64,000 nt of DNA from Ligula intestinalis. Taxonomy: Eukaryota > Platyhelminthes > Cestoda > Diphyllobothriidea > Diphyllobothriidae. The translations under genes were made by a program, and so were the position numbers. Shown piece by piece: positions 1 to 11,651 of the stretch. The stretch is taken from positions 4,752,882 through 4,816,881 of the forward strand of contig JAYGXS010000004.1 in assembly GCA_036362985.1 (NCBI GenBank). Reading direction: 5' to 3'. Under the pieces are notes generated by a model. That model ran no database searches and had not been told where the DNA came from. It saw nothing but the letters and a program-made list of their open reading frames with translations. Every line of letters starts with the position of its first letter. Position 1 is the stretch's first letter.

Positions 1-2302
1 TGTGGGTCTTTTTACGCTGAGCACACAAGTATCGGTGGATATTTTATTCAAAATGTCTGGCAATCAGTGAACTGTTGATCACGGCTGCAAGGCCAGTGGA
101 TTACAGGTTGCACATACAGGGAAGCTTCGGGTGATGAGTAGTCCAATCTAAGAGCACTTCAAGTAACGGGCGAGCCACTGGCAGACAAGTTGTTTCCATT
201 GAGGTGCTTCCGCTCAGCCAATGAGTTGTCAGTGCGTTTGCGTGCCTGTGTACACCGTTGATTGTTGCTCCCAGGGCGTGGGCCCACTGGTACTGTTATA
301 GACCCATATTTCGAACCCGACTAGTAGACAGACGAAGCCAAGTGAGCAGATCTGATAGCAAGTCTTTATTCAGGACGGTACATAGACAATGGAATGCATT
401 ACAAGGCTTTGGTCCGTCTAGATTATTCCTAGCCTATCGCAAGAGAGGAAATTCTGGCGTGAAAGCGGATTCGTCGTTTTTCACGCTGCGAGCCGTTTCT
501 AGAACATTTGCAGTGTATTGTTGGCGGGCATCACGTGTGCTCACAGCGTGTGCAGCCAATCTGCCGGCATGGTTCAACTGGAGTGCACTTCCAGCTCTGG
601 GCTCCGACTACGTCGCCGTTCGCGTCCCCGTAGCAGTCGTCGAGAGCCCATCAGCAAGCTGCTGGATTTTGATTGGCTACGTTTTGCAAGACGAAAGTTT
701 CACGCTGCCAGCTCGTTAGTGGAACGGATTAACCTCTTTAACAGAGGTTTCACGGTATTAAGTAGGCGTGCCAACGCGAGAGGGAATAAAAAGTAACGGC
801 GGAACCGAAAAACCCATGCAAGCAATCCTCGCTATAATAAATCTGACGCACTTAGACATATCACGACGATAAATCAGCTAGGGCTTAAAGAGGTGAACAT
901 TGTGGACTAATTCGGTCGTTTTCAGGACTGTACCTCCTTACTTTGACCACTTCGTAAAGATCACGTAAGTGAGTTTCGAGCTGTCATTTCAGAAACAATG
1001 TATATGCCGTGGATACCAGATCATTCGAGCCGTTCATGGGTTTAAAAAAACCAACCCACCCAAACCTGTCTTCCTATCGACTTAGGGTTTAGGAGCGAGA
1101 ACAGAGTTAGTTAAATACTACTGAAGCCCATCTCACTAGCAACCAACTTAAGCGGTCAAAATACCTCACTGCAGTTAAATTGATTTTATATAACCACAGA
1201 CAAGGGACAATCTTTTCCACGCATGCAAAAGCAGAATAAAAAGCGTATAGGCAGTGACCGGAAAATGGACGAGTATATGGCGTACTGAACCACCCATCTG
1301 GTCAATGCACAGCTCTAGGCCTGCATATGTGCGCCTGAAATTAATTTCTCAAATGATTTCCTTGCTCTGACGATGTAGCCGTAAAGACCACCGTCCCCAA
1401 ATTTTGATATTCAGTCACTAACAGATAATAAAGCTGTCAAAATCCCAATGCTGATCTCATTTTTTGGTTCACAAATGCATACTTTTCATAAATACAAGTA
1501 AAACTATAGCGCACGCATAAAAAGTGTTGTTTGGTTTTGTACAGTTCATGCGTCTTTGTATAAGTAAACGGATTTAAGAAGCCGTTTTTTTCCATTTGGG
1601 TTTACAAATGTAGGTACTGTCATTTGCTTAGTGGTAGCATTGTCCGGAATGCATTGGGAAAGTGGTACACTTCATAATTCAACTGCCCTCGCTTCGGGTT
1701 TTCACTGTGAGGTCTCACAAGGACTTTACGAGGGCGCCCTCTGGGAGAGGAAGATGAACACTTTGAGTATAAATGCGTGTAACTGAGGTTGTGCTATTTG
1801 GCCTTGGTATTCCAACTGGCAAGCCATGAAGCCTCATACGTTTCCAGGCGTGGTTGTTGTTGGAATCTGATTGGCTTTCACGGCGATAAATTCTGTGTTT
1901 GACCTTAACCTCAAGGAATCCAGGCCCGAACACACCGGTACGTAGATGAATCCGGTAGGGATTTTGGATGGAATTCCTTGCAAAATATAGAAGAACAGAA
2001 TTAATTTAAAGGAAACCAATGTGCTCCTCTATAAAGAAATTGTGTTCGTAATCTTTTCGAACGGACTTACCGTTATTGAATTAATGATGGTTTGCTCAAG
2101 AGAGAGCTAGCGTATTTGTATAAATTCTTCCGAATCAACGGATATCCGACAAGCTTTTTTTTTAAAATTGCCTTAGATGTCGAGGTCATGCAAAAGTCCT
2201 CCATATCACTGCAAAAATAGTGCCATGGAAATTTTATTCTCTACCTTACACGAATAGAATATCTGAGACCTTATTTTAGCACGAAATTCATTTTGGCAGT
2301 TC
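1..2302. other. Non-coding stretch, no gene recognised
   Basis: This stretch is AT-rich with a slightly GC-richer patch near 260-780. The open frames here are short, overlap on both strands and carry no family motif that I recognise. It lies beyond the last recognised protocadherin exon, so it is either part of a further long intron of that gene or 3' intergenic DNA; the sequence does not decide between these. Confidence 0.5.
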
Positions 2303-2698
2303 CGTCGACCGCAAGCCCGCAAGCCCGCATCCTCACTGCGCGCAAGCCTAGGTCGCGTAAAGGAACCCCTACCCGTAGAACAACTAAGGAAAGTCATTTA
2401 CTGCATACCATGTGTTTATATTAGCCAGACAGCCTGAGGTCTTGAAACTCGCATCAAGGAACATAAGTAAGCCGTCCGCCGAGGGGGCACTTTATCACTC
2501 GTATTTGCGCACTCCCTTGAGTGAGATCACCGATTCAATTGGGATGGCACTGAGGTGATGGCCATGGCTAATGCGAGGCAAGCGAGAGAATTCGTCGCAG
2601 CTTGGCACTCGAGTCCACCTAGTATAAACAGACACGTAGAGCTTGATTCAAACTGTGCCGGTTTTCGTGCATGGTTAACTTACCTGCGCCCAGCCTGA
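2303..2698 (+). pseudogene. Penelope-like element remnant: GIY-YIG endonuclease C-terminus
   Basis: One frame reads as the C-terminal part of a PLE protein, the GIY-YIG nuclease that nicks target DNA for retrotransposition. Visible in order are a basic stretch with RVKEPLPVEQ, then IPCVYISQTA (the YxGxTxR region with G replaced and a deletion), ETRIKEHK (the R...EH part of the nuclease), AVRRGGTLSLVFAHS, DHRFNWDGTEV, ANARQAREFVAAWHS and SINRHVELD. This block order is typical of PLE ORF ends in flatworms. Three in-frame stops (2435-2437, 2468-2470, 2522-2524) and loss of part of the CxxC/YIG region make it non-functional. No reverse transcriptase part is seen upstream, so it is 5'-truncated. 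Family assignment is from motif order and was not tested by database search. Confidence 0.82.
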
Positions 2699-2934
2699 AA
2701 CAACAGCAGGCTGTCCGTGCTCGGTCAAGTATAATGTCACTGATTCTGAACCCCCCCTCCCCGAAACACGTGACCAACTATCCAAACCTTCACACCTCCC
2801 TCCCTTCACCAGGACAACCTATCGCCGCAGGAGTCACGTTACCGTAACCTTCCTGCCCAATCCCACCCCGTTCGTTGTAAACTCTCCCCCAAAACCTCTA
2901 GTGCGACATTCCCTGCCCCCACATTTCATTTAGT

Positions 2935-2968
2935 CTGACGACGAACAAATGATACCTGTTCGAAAATT
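2935..2968 (+). ncRNA. Hammerhead-like ribozyme core downstream of the PLE remnant
   Basis: CTGACGA at 2935-2941 is followed by one C, a helix GAACA / TGTTC with a 9-nt loop, and GAAA at 2962-2965. This is the hammerhead order CUGANGA - stem II - GAAA. The one-nucleotide spacer before stem II is non-canonical but recurs in every such core in this window. PLE termini are known to carry hammerhead motifs. Position: 237 nt after the stop of the PLE remnant on the same strand. Stem III and the cleavage site are not clear. Confidence 0.5.
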
Positions 2969-5900
2969 CACGAGTACAACTCGATTTTGCAAAGGTCTTC
3001 TTTGTTTTTATCATATCATTTCGGAATGCAACTAACTGCACTTATTCACATTCTTATACAGTTCTGCAAATCCTGCAAACAAATTTCAGGACAAAATTTA
3101 ACTTGGTAGTTTAGCGTATATCTGGATAGGTTATTTTGATCAGCTGAGTAGATTTAATAATAAGAAGGGCTTTGGGTAGGAAAACTGCCCCCTTACTTAA
3201 AGTTATCGGGAGAAATAGGCCCTCGTTTTTGTTAAATCATGAGTTTGTTTCTATAAAAGGAATTCCGTATGCTATAAGGAAAGACATGACGAAACTTTCT
3301 TCTACTATACATTTTGCTGTGGAAGAATTCCACAATTGGTAAAAAAGGTGGAAGAATAATCCCATCCAGTACTGGACAAGTTTGTGCGAAGTCGATCAAA
3401 TGGAACTAAAGCGACGTGTAAGGAATCGCATTTATTTTTTGAAACAAGGAGTGACTTATTGTTCTAATTTATAGCTATGTTTGACGTTTCCACAAGCTGG
3501 AAATTATCGAGAAAATTTTATTTTTCTTACCAAACACTTAGTTCTTCTTATAGTTCTTTTCAATTATTAATATGCCTAATGCTGCTCATTATTATTTATA
3601 AGTTTTTGTAAATGCGTTCCCGCTTGTAAGGGAGAAATAATCAAAAAATTTCAAATTTAGGAAATTTGCTTGCAGCACTCGCAGAACTGTATATCTGGCT
3701 AATCACCAATTGACCGAGAGAGTTCTAGGTTTAAAACCAGTAAACATTTTGATCAGCGGATTCTCTAACTGTCATAGTATTCAAAAAATAAGACATGACT
3801 ATTATCCCTTTATCTATGGAAAAGCATTCATTTTGATTTGCTGTTGGAGAAATGTGAGTGTAAATCAGCGTCTCTGCATATTCAAACGCTATTGTTTGAC
3901 TGCTAAAAGTCGGGGAACATGCATGTGAGTTGGAGAGAACATTCAGTTAAATAAGGCGCATGGATGAACACGAACCCAGAGCACGCGATCACTGACTGGG
4001 CGAGTATGTAGACAAGGCAGGCATGAATGGTTATTCAGATGTCAGGGCAAGAAAAACGCCGGCGTTTGCCTGAAAACGTTCCGATTCGAATATGGAAAAA
4101 AATTGTATTTTTCTTGCAATATTAGAACAGGACTCAAAAAGTCAATTGTCTATCTCTGAAAATATTGACAATGCGCAAACCGCGCAGTTGTAAGGTTATA
4201 TTACAATTCCACAGAACACCTACTGTAGTTTCTGTTAAGGAGTTTTTTTTACTATCCAGCTTTTATTCATAATGGACGAAAGTTTTTTTAAGTACAGACA
4301 AAAGCCATGCGCCATTGCAGGTATAGAAAGCTAGAGTTATTTTGGCATGATTGATCTTTATTTTTAATTTTTCAATGAATAAACATATGATCATATGTCT
4401 TAGCGTATGGGTTCCTTAGAAGTGCACTCACTACCGGTGTCAGTAAAACTGAGTAGTATAAATCTTTTGGTTTCCAGAATTGTAACGCTCCTGATGATAC
4501 TTTTAATAGCTGGAGTGAAATAAGTTTGTACCATGATGATAACTGATCTATTTGCGTAAATATGTGTACAGATATGTTGAAATATTAAGTTTAATAATAT
4601 GAATTTATAGTTACCCTGGGGGTCAAAACCACGTAGCAAAATTTAAAGCAGATTTTATTTTATTATGAATATTTATTTATTTTATAAGCTCTTTGTTATA
4701 GTACTCCATCAGTCCAAAACAAATCTGCAAACCCTTTTCAAACTTTGCACAAAAATGATTTGTCGGATCTTTCGAAGTAACCCTGCAAAGGTGCAAGTAT
4801 GCCATTTATCAAAAATACCTTTATCTGACACCCAAAGTTGACCTATTTCACCATGCAACATTTTGAAATATGAAAAACGGCGTTCAAATATTTAAAACAC
4901 TGTGATAGGCATTTGTCAGCAGAAAACTGTGCATGATATTTTCTATTTTTCAACAAGAACAGACCTTCGTGCAGAAATACATCGTCGTCGCTCTGACCCT
5001 TTCCGGAGTCAGCGCTGCATTTATCGACATCCGGTACAACGCAGGCCATAAGCATCCCCTGTTTGAAAGGAGAGAGAGAGAAAAAGCATTCTTTTGTCAA
5101 GAATCCGAACAATTGCGTGAAAAATATAATAAGTTTTGGGTAAAGTTCATTTGTCACTGGCGGATTTTGAAATTATTTTAGCCATGCGTACACTTGCAGT
5201 AGTTGTTGTTAAGTTTAACGTTGGTTTGTAAAAAAATGGATAAGGCTTTATTGCTTTTGCGTTTATTTTGATTGACAGCAAGAGCTCTATGTGGGGAATT
5301 TGGTGATATGGCTATCAAAAAAGTGCGGTCTTATAAATGCAATACACACTGGGTGACTATGCGTCTTCCTTTAATTGGTTTGCTTACGCAAATCTGCACG
5401 CCTTCCACACCGAGTGCATTGACTTTAGCTAAAAATGTGTACTTAAGCTCATAAAGTAGTAGCCAAAACGTCTACCGTCCATCCGTTTCCCAAATTGACC
5501 TTTGGTAAAGCTTACGTGAAGCAAGAAAGCTACAAAAGTATCATCAGTAATCGTGAGGACGAAATAAGCACGCAATTCCATACCAGGAAATTTGTGTTCC
5601 TTTAAATCAAGTTTCTTGATTCTCACCGCCCTTCTCCCCCTCAGACGCCCATGATCCGCCAGAATCCGACAAGAACACGCAAAGGCTGCGAAGTAGGTTA
5701 TCCGCCTCCCCCATCCCTCCGTTGTGGAGTCTCGTAAGTCACGAAAACTCGGGTTGCAGCCAAGCAGCCGGGCCACGTTCGTGCCTAACCGAGAACTGTA
5801 CCACAGGCTCGGCTACGCCGTGCATGCGCGACCCAGCACATCCGCTTACTACCGACCACATGCGAATTTCCTGCCCTGCGGGGTCTCTACTCACGCATCC

Positions 5901-7062
5901 AATGTAAACCAAATAGGCTGCGTGCGGTAGGAAGCGACGTTGAGTATACAAACCCTGGCAGCTAGAGGGGGAAACAAGCGCAGACAGAATGACTGATACC
6001 TTAAATTTGATCTATAATATTCCTGCACACCTTCCGCCAACAAGACTGCACTCACAGCATTCTGTTTACGTACAAGACGCATAATAGCATGAAAAATTAA
6101 GTTTTCCCGAATGAAAGTTAATGTTCGCGTTCCGAGAATTCGCATTAAAGAGGAAGAAGACTTCTCAAGCACCGGATCTGTTATTTTGTTTTCTTCAGGA
6201 GGTGGACTCCTGTAAGCGAACGACAGTTCAGGTCAAAGAGTCAATTAATGCGGTTTTCGAAAAGTCTTCTTTCCTGTCCATGACATGAAGTGCAATTCTG
6301 TAGTCTCATTATCCAGGGAATGGTTGTAGCTCCCCCCAGAAGTGATACGCATGAGGAGACGCGAATTCTTGTTTTGACAGCCCAAGTTAATTTTTCCGGC
6401 ACTAGTGCTGACCAATGCAACTGTGCCTTCATGGGCTGTGCTATGCAACGTTCAACCAAACACCCTCCAATCCGTGAATAAGGTGCCCTATTTCCCTCCA
6501 TCGTGTCCACCATCCTTTAGATTTAGCTGTACGCATATATTCATATATTGTGAAGCCTAGCGCTAGGTAACACAGAAGCGTATTACCGAAAAATGCGATT
6601 GGGGCTGGATCGGCTAGGTCAAAGTTATAAGCCATCAACGCCCCCAACCACATGATTGTTGCAGTAGACCTCGAACAAAGCCATCACGTGTTCGAGTCCC
6701 GACGGTGGTAGAACCTGGAGGCCGATTTTGGCTGGCCGTTGACAACTTATGAAGCAGAAATTGATTTCCGGTCTCATTTGTCTTTTTCGGCAGTGGTATT
6801 TCGTCTACTCAAGACTTATTTGTCTTCCACCATATCATCACAAGTTGCCAAGCGACTGATTCTGTGGGCGCTGAAGTCCGTTTCAAGGCACGCCACGTAA
6901 CCAGCACGGCGTGTTCAACCCTATCATGGTGGAAAAAATCATTCTCTTAAGAAAGTTATCAAGTCAAATTAGAAGAATTCAGAATTCAAGACCACCGTAG
7001 ACGGAGGAGCCTCAAAAGCTGAAAGAGTAACGTTTGCGACATGGTGCTCAGACGCCGACTCT
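2969..7062. other. Non-coding, AT-rich, with an unassigned GC-rich patch
   Basis: No gene is recognised. A GC-richer block at about 5600-5950 has short open frames on both strands and may be old repeat DNA. Near 6690 there is a lone B-box-like sequence (GTTCGAGTCC) with no matching A box. The rest is AT-rich with only short chance ORFs. Confidence 0.4.
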
Positions 7063-7130
7063 GTCAACAAGTATCTAGACCTCCCTGCGGCCTACAAAAC
7101 CTTACGCCATTACGTAAGTACAAGAAAGGA
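7063..7130 (+). repeat. Coding-like repeat fragment shared with 27188-27255
   Basis: About 66 bp align with 27188-27255. The two copies translate to related peptides in the same frame, YLDLPAAYKTLRHYV here and HLDPSAACKALRRYV there. Differences fall largely at synonymous or conservative positions, so both probably derive from the ORF of one mobile element that I cannot name. A motif GGCCCAGCTCTCCGAAAC lies 3' at about 7388 and, on the opposite strand, near 27390, which suggests the same element family. Confidence 0.5.
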
Positions 7131-9916
7131 CTAGGTCAAACCGAAGTCAGGATTTGCAGATAAAGATGGCCCTGTGACGAAACCACCAGAAGAGGAAGCA
7201 GGATTACTAGCATCATCTACCGTGGGGACGAAACGGAACGTCAAATGCCGTCACGCAAAGCTAGAATCTACATGCAGGGCCATACAGTGAACGGAGAAAA
7301 ATTGATCAGCCCAAGGTTAGCACGCACAGCCACAACGTTATACTTGCTGATCGAAAAAATAAGTATTCGTTTGAACAAAGGACAGCCGGCCCAGCTCTCC
7401 GAAACCTCAGCAAATTTACAAATTTATTCCGTAGGGCAGAAGATGAACTATAAAGTTATTAAAGTAAAATAACGTCGTTTGTGCTCCAGGTCTTCATCAC
7501 ACCATGGAAAATGTAGGAAACAGGTAATATTTTGAGCGTACCTGAACAGTTAATAGTGTCTAGTCTTTCGAGTTAGTCAACCAGCATCTTATGTCCAATT
7601 CAACTTTGTATTTACCGTTACCTCTCCCAGTTTTCCTTAAAGTCGTCTAACGTCGCGTCCAATTCTACATCATGTATATGCAGGAGAAGTTGGAGTTTTT
7701 TTCCTCCAAATATTATTGGCTTCCTTTTCTTTAAGTAAACAGCCACCAATAATACAATTTTTTTCAGCTTCTAGTGTACGCCTAATAACTAAATACAATC
7801 ATGGCGTTTCGAGCACCAGATTAAGTGATTAATTGTTCTGAGATTTCGAACTGTTACAGTACAATCAAGATTGCCGCTTTTCTACTCACTCATGTTTGTG
7901 AATTTGTGTTGAGGTCTATGTTTCACTTTTTTTTCCAACACACTGCATTATAGATGTTGCATGGCCTCTTGTTTGCGGATTCTTTCAAATATAAATAGCA
8001 AACCTTATTCTTAACTTACAAAAGCTGGTAACGCAATTCGATCGTCGGCTTTTACGCCGCTTTTTCTTGTTTTTCAAACGATTCTGAACACGTTCTTCAT
8101 GTACGAACGTGTTTGATACCTTTTTTGTTGTAATCTCCTGATGGGTACAGTCTACTTACTTTTCATTCCTCTTTAAATCTCCTTGACTTATAAGCCACAG
8201 TACAAAATCTCTAATGCATGTACTTCGGGTACTCAGTTGGGTTCTTTATTGAGTTTATTGAACAAATGTTTTCTTTACTAAAAATCGTTAATAGGAATGC
8301 ACTATAAATAGATAGGATACTTAATCTCGTATTACAGAACACATTCTGTTTGAGTTTCGTTGCTGAAGAGGCATATAGAAAACATTTTGGTAGTCATTTT
8401 CTCTACAAGTATATCAAACGGTTCTAGGTTGTTGCTGATTGCTTCTTTGAACGCATGTGTCATGTACGGTATAGCTAGCGTAATAACTCTAGCCGTTGAG
8501 CCCTTTTAACAACAAGAGTAGGTTCATTTCTTCAGTATTTATGTAATGTTAGATGAACTAGTGGTAATGCTATAAAAGATCGTGTTTTGAAGTATCTCGC
8601 GCATCCTTGTTAAAGCAAAACTCTTAACAAAATAATACTATAGCGATGCAATATAGCGCACACTCGAGGCCCGTGAAAATGTTGTAATTGACCTAGTTTT
8701 GTGGCGGTAAAAAACCTATCCCGGTTCGTAATGACTTTCACCAACATAAGTGGTAATTCTTCCCAGAGAATTATTAGCTAACTACGATTCTCACCTGCTT
8801 TTAACTTGCATGCAGAAAAAAGACCGCACGAAGTTATTTTTCAAAATATCTTGCTTAGGTTTCATACCCAAGGGCAATTTTCTCTGCCGTAAATTTCATT
8901 GCAATTTCCTCCACAGTGATTTTAATGGACCGACGCGGTACATAGTTAATATTCTCGAAGCGGAGTAATGCGATATCCCCTTAAAGACTGATATGGTTTA
9001 AATAGCACTCAGTTATTAAAGAAACGAGGTAACTCGTTAAATCTATATTTCAGTCATTTAGCGAAGCAATAAAATCCATTTATCAGACAATTTATTTTTA
9101 AATTTAAATGATTTCATGCATATCGGATTAACACTTGACGTAACTGAACGAAAACCATCCTTATAATTCATATTAACCACTTGTGGGTTTCTACTTGATT
9201 GTGAAATTTGGTAATCGGTGTAGTTTCACGCAAGGCCGCAGCTCTTCCTACAGTGGACGTACTTTCTAACCTATCTCTAGCTAAAAATCACCATTATGTC
9301 TGTATATAAATGATATTTTTGTTACCACGTTGCAGTCGGTAACTAACTACGCGGTAAATAGAGCAGGCTAGTCATCTGCACACGTCGAAATTCCTCACAC
9401 AAACATAAAACACATCCTATTGTCATTAACGCTGCAGCCAATCAAAGGGGAATGCCAAACCCTTGGGTTTTCTCATAAGAAAAGGAAACTTCTTGCGACA
9501 TTATCTCCGGGAAAACCTATGACAGCCTCTTACAAAATAATGGATAACATTTTTACGAATCTTTGCGGATGAAATTAGCACGGTGCATCGGCAGATGTTG
9601 TGATTAAATGATGACTAAGATTACCGTCAGGTTCCACAATTTATGCACACATAACTTGCGTTCCCTATGTTATAAAATGTCACTCGCATTTCTGACACAT
9701 TTTTTGAAGAAATATTTATGCATTGTGCTTGTAATCATGATAGTCGTACAGGTCGATCAAAATCTAACTCAGTCACGGCAAGATGCCGGATAAATGATGA
9801 ATTTCTTTCTGACTACGTACCTGTTAAAGTATATTTGGAAGTAAAGGATACTACCGTGGTATGCATTTTTCTCATAAATTTTAATGGTCTTGTAAATTAA
9901 AATATAGGCAGAAGCT
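7131..9916. other. Non-coding, AT-rich; nothing recognised
   Basis: Apart from the GGCCCAGCTCTCCGAAAC motif near 7388 that is shared with the 27.4 kb locus, I see only short unrelated open frames and AT-rich sequence. Confidence 0.4.
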
Positions 9917-9992
9917 CATAGACAATGGAGATTATGATAGCTATTTCTGCTTTCTTTAGAGTCGTCCGCCAGTCATACCCAACTGAAAATGT
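9917..9992 (-). repeat. SINE body fragment
   Basis: The stretch from GACAATGGAGATTATGATAG to CAGTCATACCCAACTG matches the body of the SINE at 55865-56025, with the landmarks GACAATGGAGA, GGCTAT-like, GCCGTC-like and CCAGTCATACCCA in the same order. The tRNA-like head is absent, so this is a partial, diverged copy. Strand follows the tRNA-like head of the better copy. Confidence 0.5.
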
Positions 9993-10624
9993 TGCCAGAA
10001 ATGGTCATCCGTGTGTCCCTTAGGATTTTCTGTGATGTCCTTCTGCCTAGATCATTATCAACCTTGTGGCATTGGGTCCAGTGTGAGTTCCACAGTCACC
10101 ATAAAAGGATGAGCGTGTCCTTTGTCTGATCTGTTTACTCCTAGATGCCAAATTGAAATACAGTTAATAGAAGACACTTAAAATATATTCTTCCTTTTAC
10201 GTTTTTGGCATCAAATTTCACTTCCTTTAAATTTCGAAAAAAAAGGTATATTTTGCTTTTAAAAACTTCTCTAATTATGAAATGGTTAATGACCCTGAAA
10301 TGTGCATACCAGAGCTACTGTATCTGTCCACTTACTAATGTTACTTATCAATTATAAAACGTGGTCCACACCCATGTTGTAAGTAATAAATGCCTTCCTC
10401 GTCACACTGTAGGGAAATATGCACTCTTCCTTAGACCGAATTGATTCAGGTATTTAATTTGGCGACATTGAATTCAAGTGCAACGACCGCTTACAAAGTA
10501 TTCGGCAGTTTAAGCCCACGCAGATAGGATTTCCTATCTGTCTAAGACTACTAGCTGCTAAGGTTGCTGTCAGAGCTCGAGAGATGAGGCCTAAGGCAAA
10601 CGGGGGAAAGTGAATTCTAGCCAT

Positions 10625-10702
10625 TTTTAACAGAATATGCTTTTTGTAGAGTCAGAAGGATTTTCATTCAAACGCTGCCAAGCCGATATGACTAAAATAT
10701 TT
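10625..10702 (+). repeat. Fragment of the interspersed repeat also at 40-41 kb and 46.8-47.3 kb
   Basis: TTTTTAACAGAATATGCTT is shared with about 47186-47206, followed in both by a loosely alignable TTCAAA...GCC...GAC segment. It appears to be a short, degraded copy of that family. Confidence 0.4.
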
Positions 10703-10922
10703 CGCGAATTAGCTATATGACAATCAAAAGTACAAACTTTACTCAGTATTTTATTTCAATCAAAAACCATTTCAGAATTTCGGTTGACGTGTCAGTAGCT
10801 AGGAAAACTAGGGTATCGCTTATAGGGACAAATTATTTATTTCCGCTTACTAAGGGTCTTTAACGACACACAAGGCACACCACCGGTAACATTAATAATA
10901 CTTATAAATATCTTATTATTTG

Positions 10923-11651
10923 CTATGGTATTTCAGTGATCCTGTCTCCCTTTAAACGTGATTCACTGAAAGCTCTCCTTCCCTCTATACGGGGCATGCA
11001 CTGATTTCCAGGAAGTTTGGGATGAGAAGTACTGAAAATGTTTAGCACTAGCGTTAAGTTTGAGGTAAGTGTCAGAGTAGGATAAGATTTGAAGGTATAG
11101 ATATGGAGGAAGAGAAGGATTAGTAGGGGGTTAGGGTGACTATTTGTATGTCTGTTCGACAAACGAACTAGATAGTAGTTGCAATTTATCAGTTTGCCTG
11201 GAGTCATACTAGGCTTTTTGCCTGCATTGGGTAAGATAACTTTTATGGCGCCACATAAAAGAAAACGAAGCAGAAAGTGCCCACGATATGCGTGAATTTG
11301 CGTCCGAGTCCAGGGTACTTAAGTTTGCAATATAAGTGAAGGTAAGTGATAAGGTAAGGGAAAAATTTAAGCTTTGGGTTTAAGCTTTGGGTTCTCGTTG
11401 ACAATAAACTCTAAATTAAGGGTTGAGCGTAAGGTCACAGTAGGTGGAACCGGACCTTCCTATTCCCATGTCCTGCTTAGCCGGTTATCGACGTCATTAT
11501 TCCCGTATATTTGCTCTAACAGCCACGATTTCCAAATTAAATCATCAAAACTTCGAAGAATCAGACACAAATGCGTCTTCAAATGAAAAATTGCTGGGCA
11601 GTTACATAACCCGCAGGATGACCCCGACATAAAGTTGACCAACCAACTCAC
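10923..11651. other. Putative intron or 3' region after the last recognised exon
   Basis: This stretch is AT-rich. It includes a perfect 13-bp tandem duplication TTTAAGCTTTGGG at 11366-11378 and 11379-11391. If the donor at 11651 is used, this is intron. If the exon instead reads through, 11460-11651 encodes the C-terminus to a TAA-type end at 11460, but the composition drops sharply at 11651 and the peptide has no low-complexity or motif continuity with the preceding tail. Confidence 0.45.

Noticed and set aside
258..796. Two overlapping plus-strand ORFs of 153 and 92 codons
   Set aside because: No family motif, no plausible splice partners, amino-acid composition like translated non-coding DNA.
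4490..4525. CTGATGATAC...GAGTGAAA resembling a hammerhead core
   Set aside because: Only three possible stem II pairs, no inverted partner and no PLE sequence nearby; may be chance.
6685..6715. Possible tRNA or SINE from GTTCGAGTCC
   Set aside because: B box only; no A box or foldable tRNA around it.
11080..11420. Degenerate TTAGGG/GGTAAG-like runs suggesting interstitial telomere repeat
   Set aside because: No run of tandem units; only scattered GGTTAGGG-like words.
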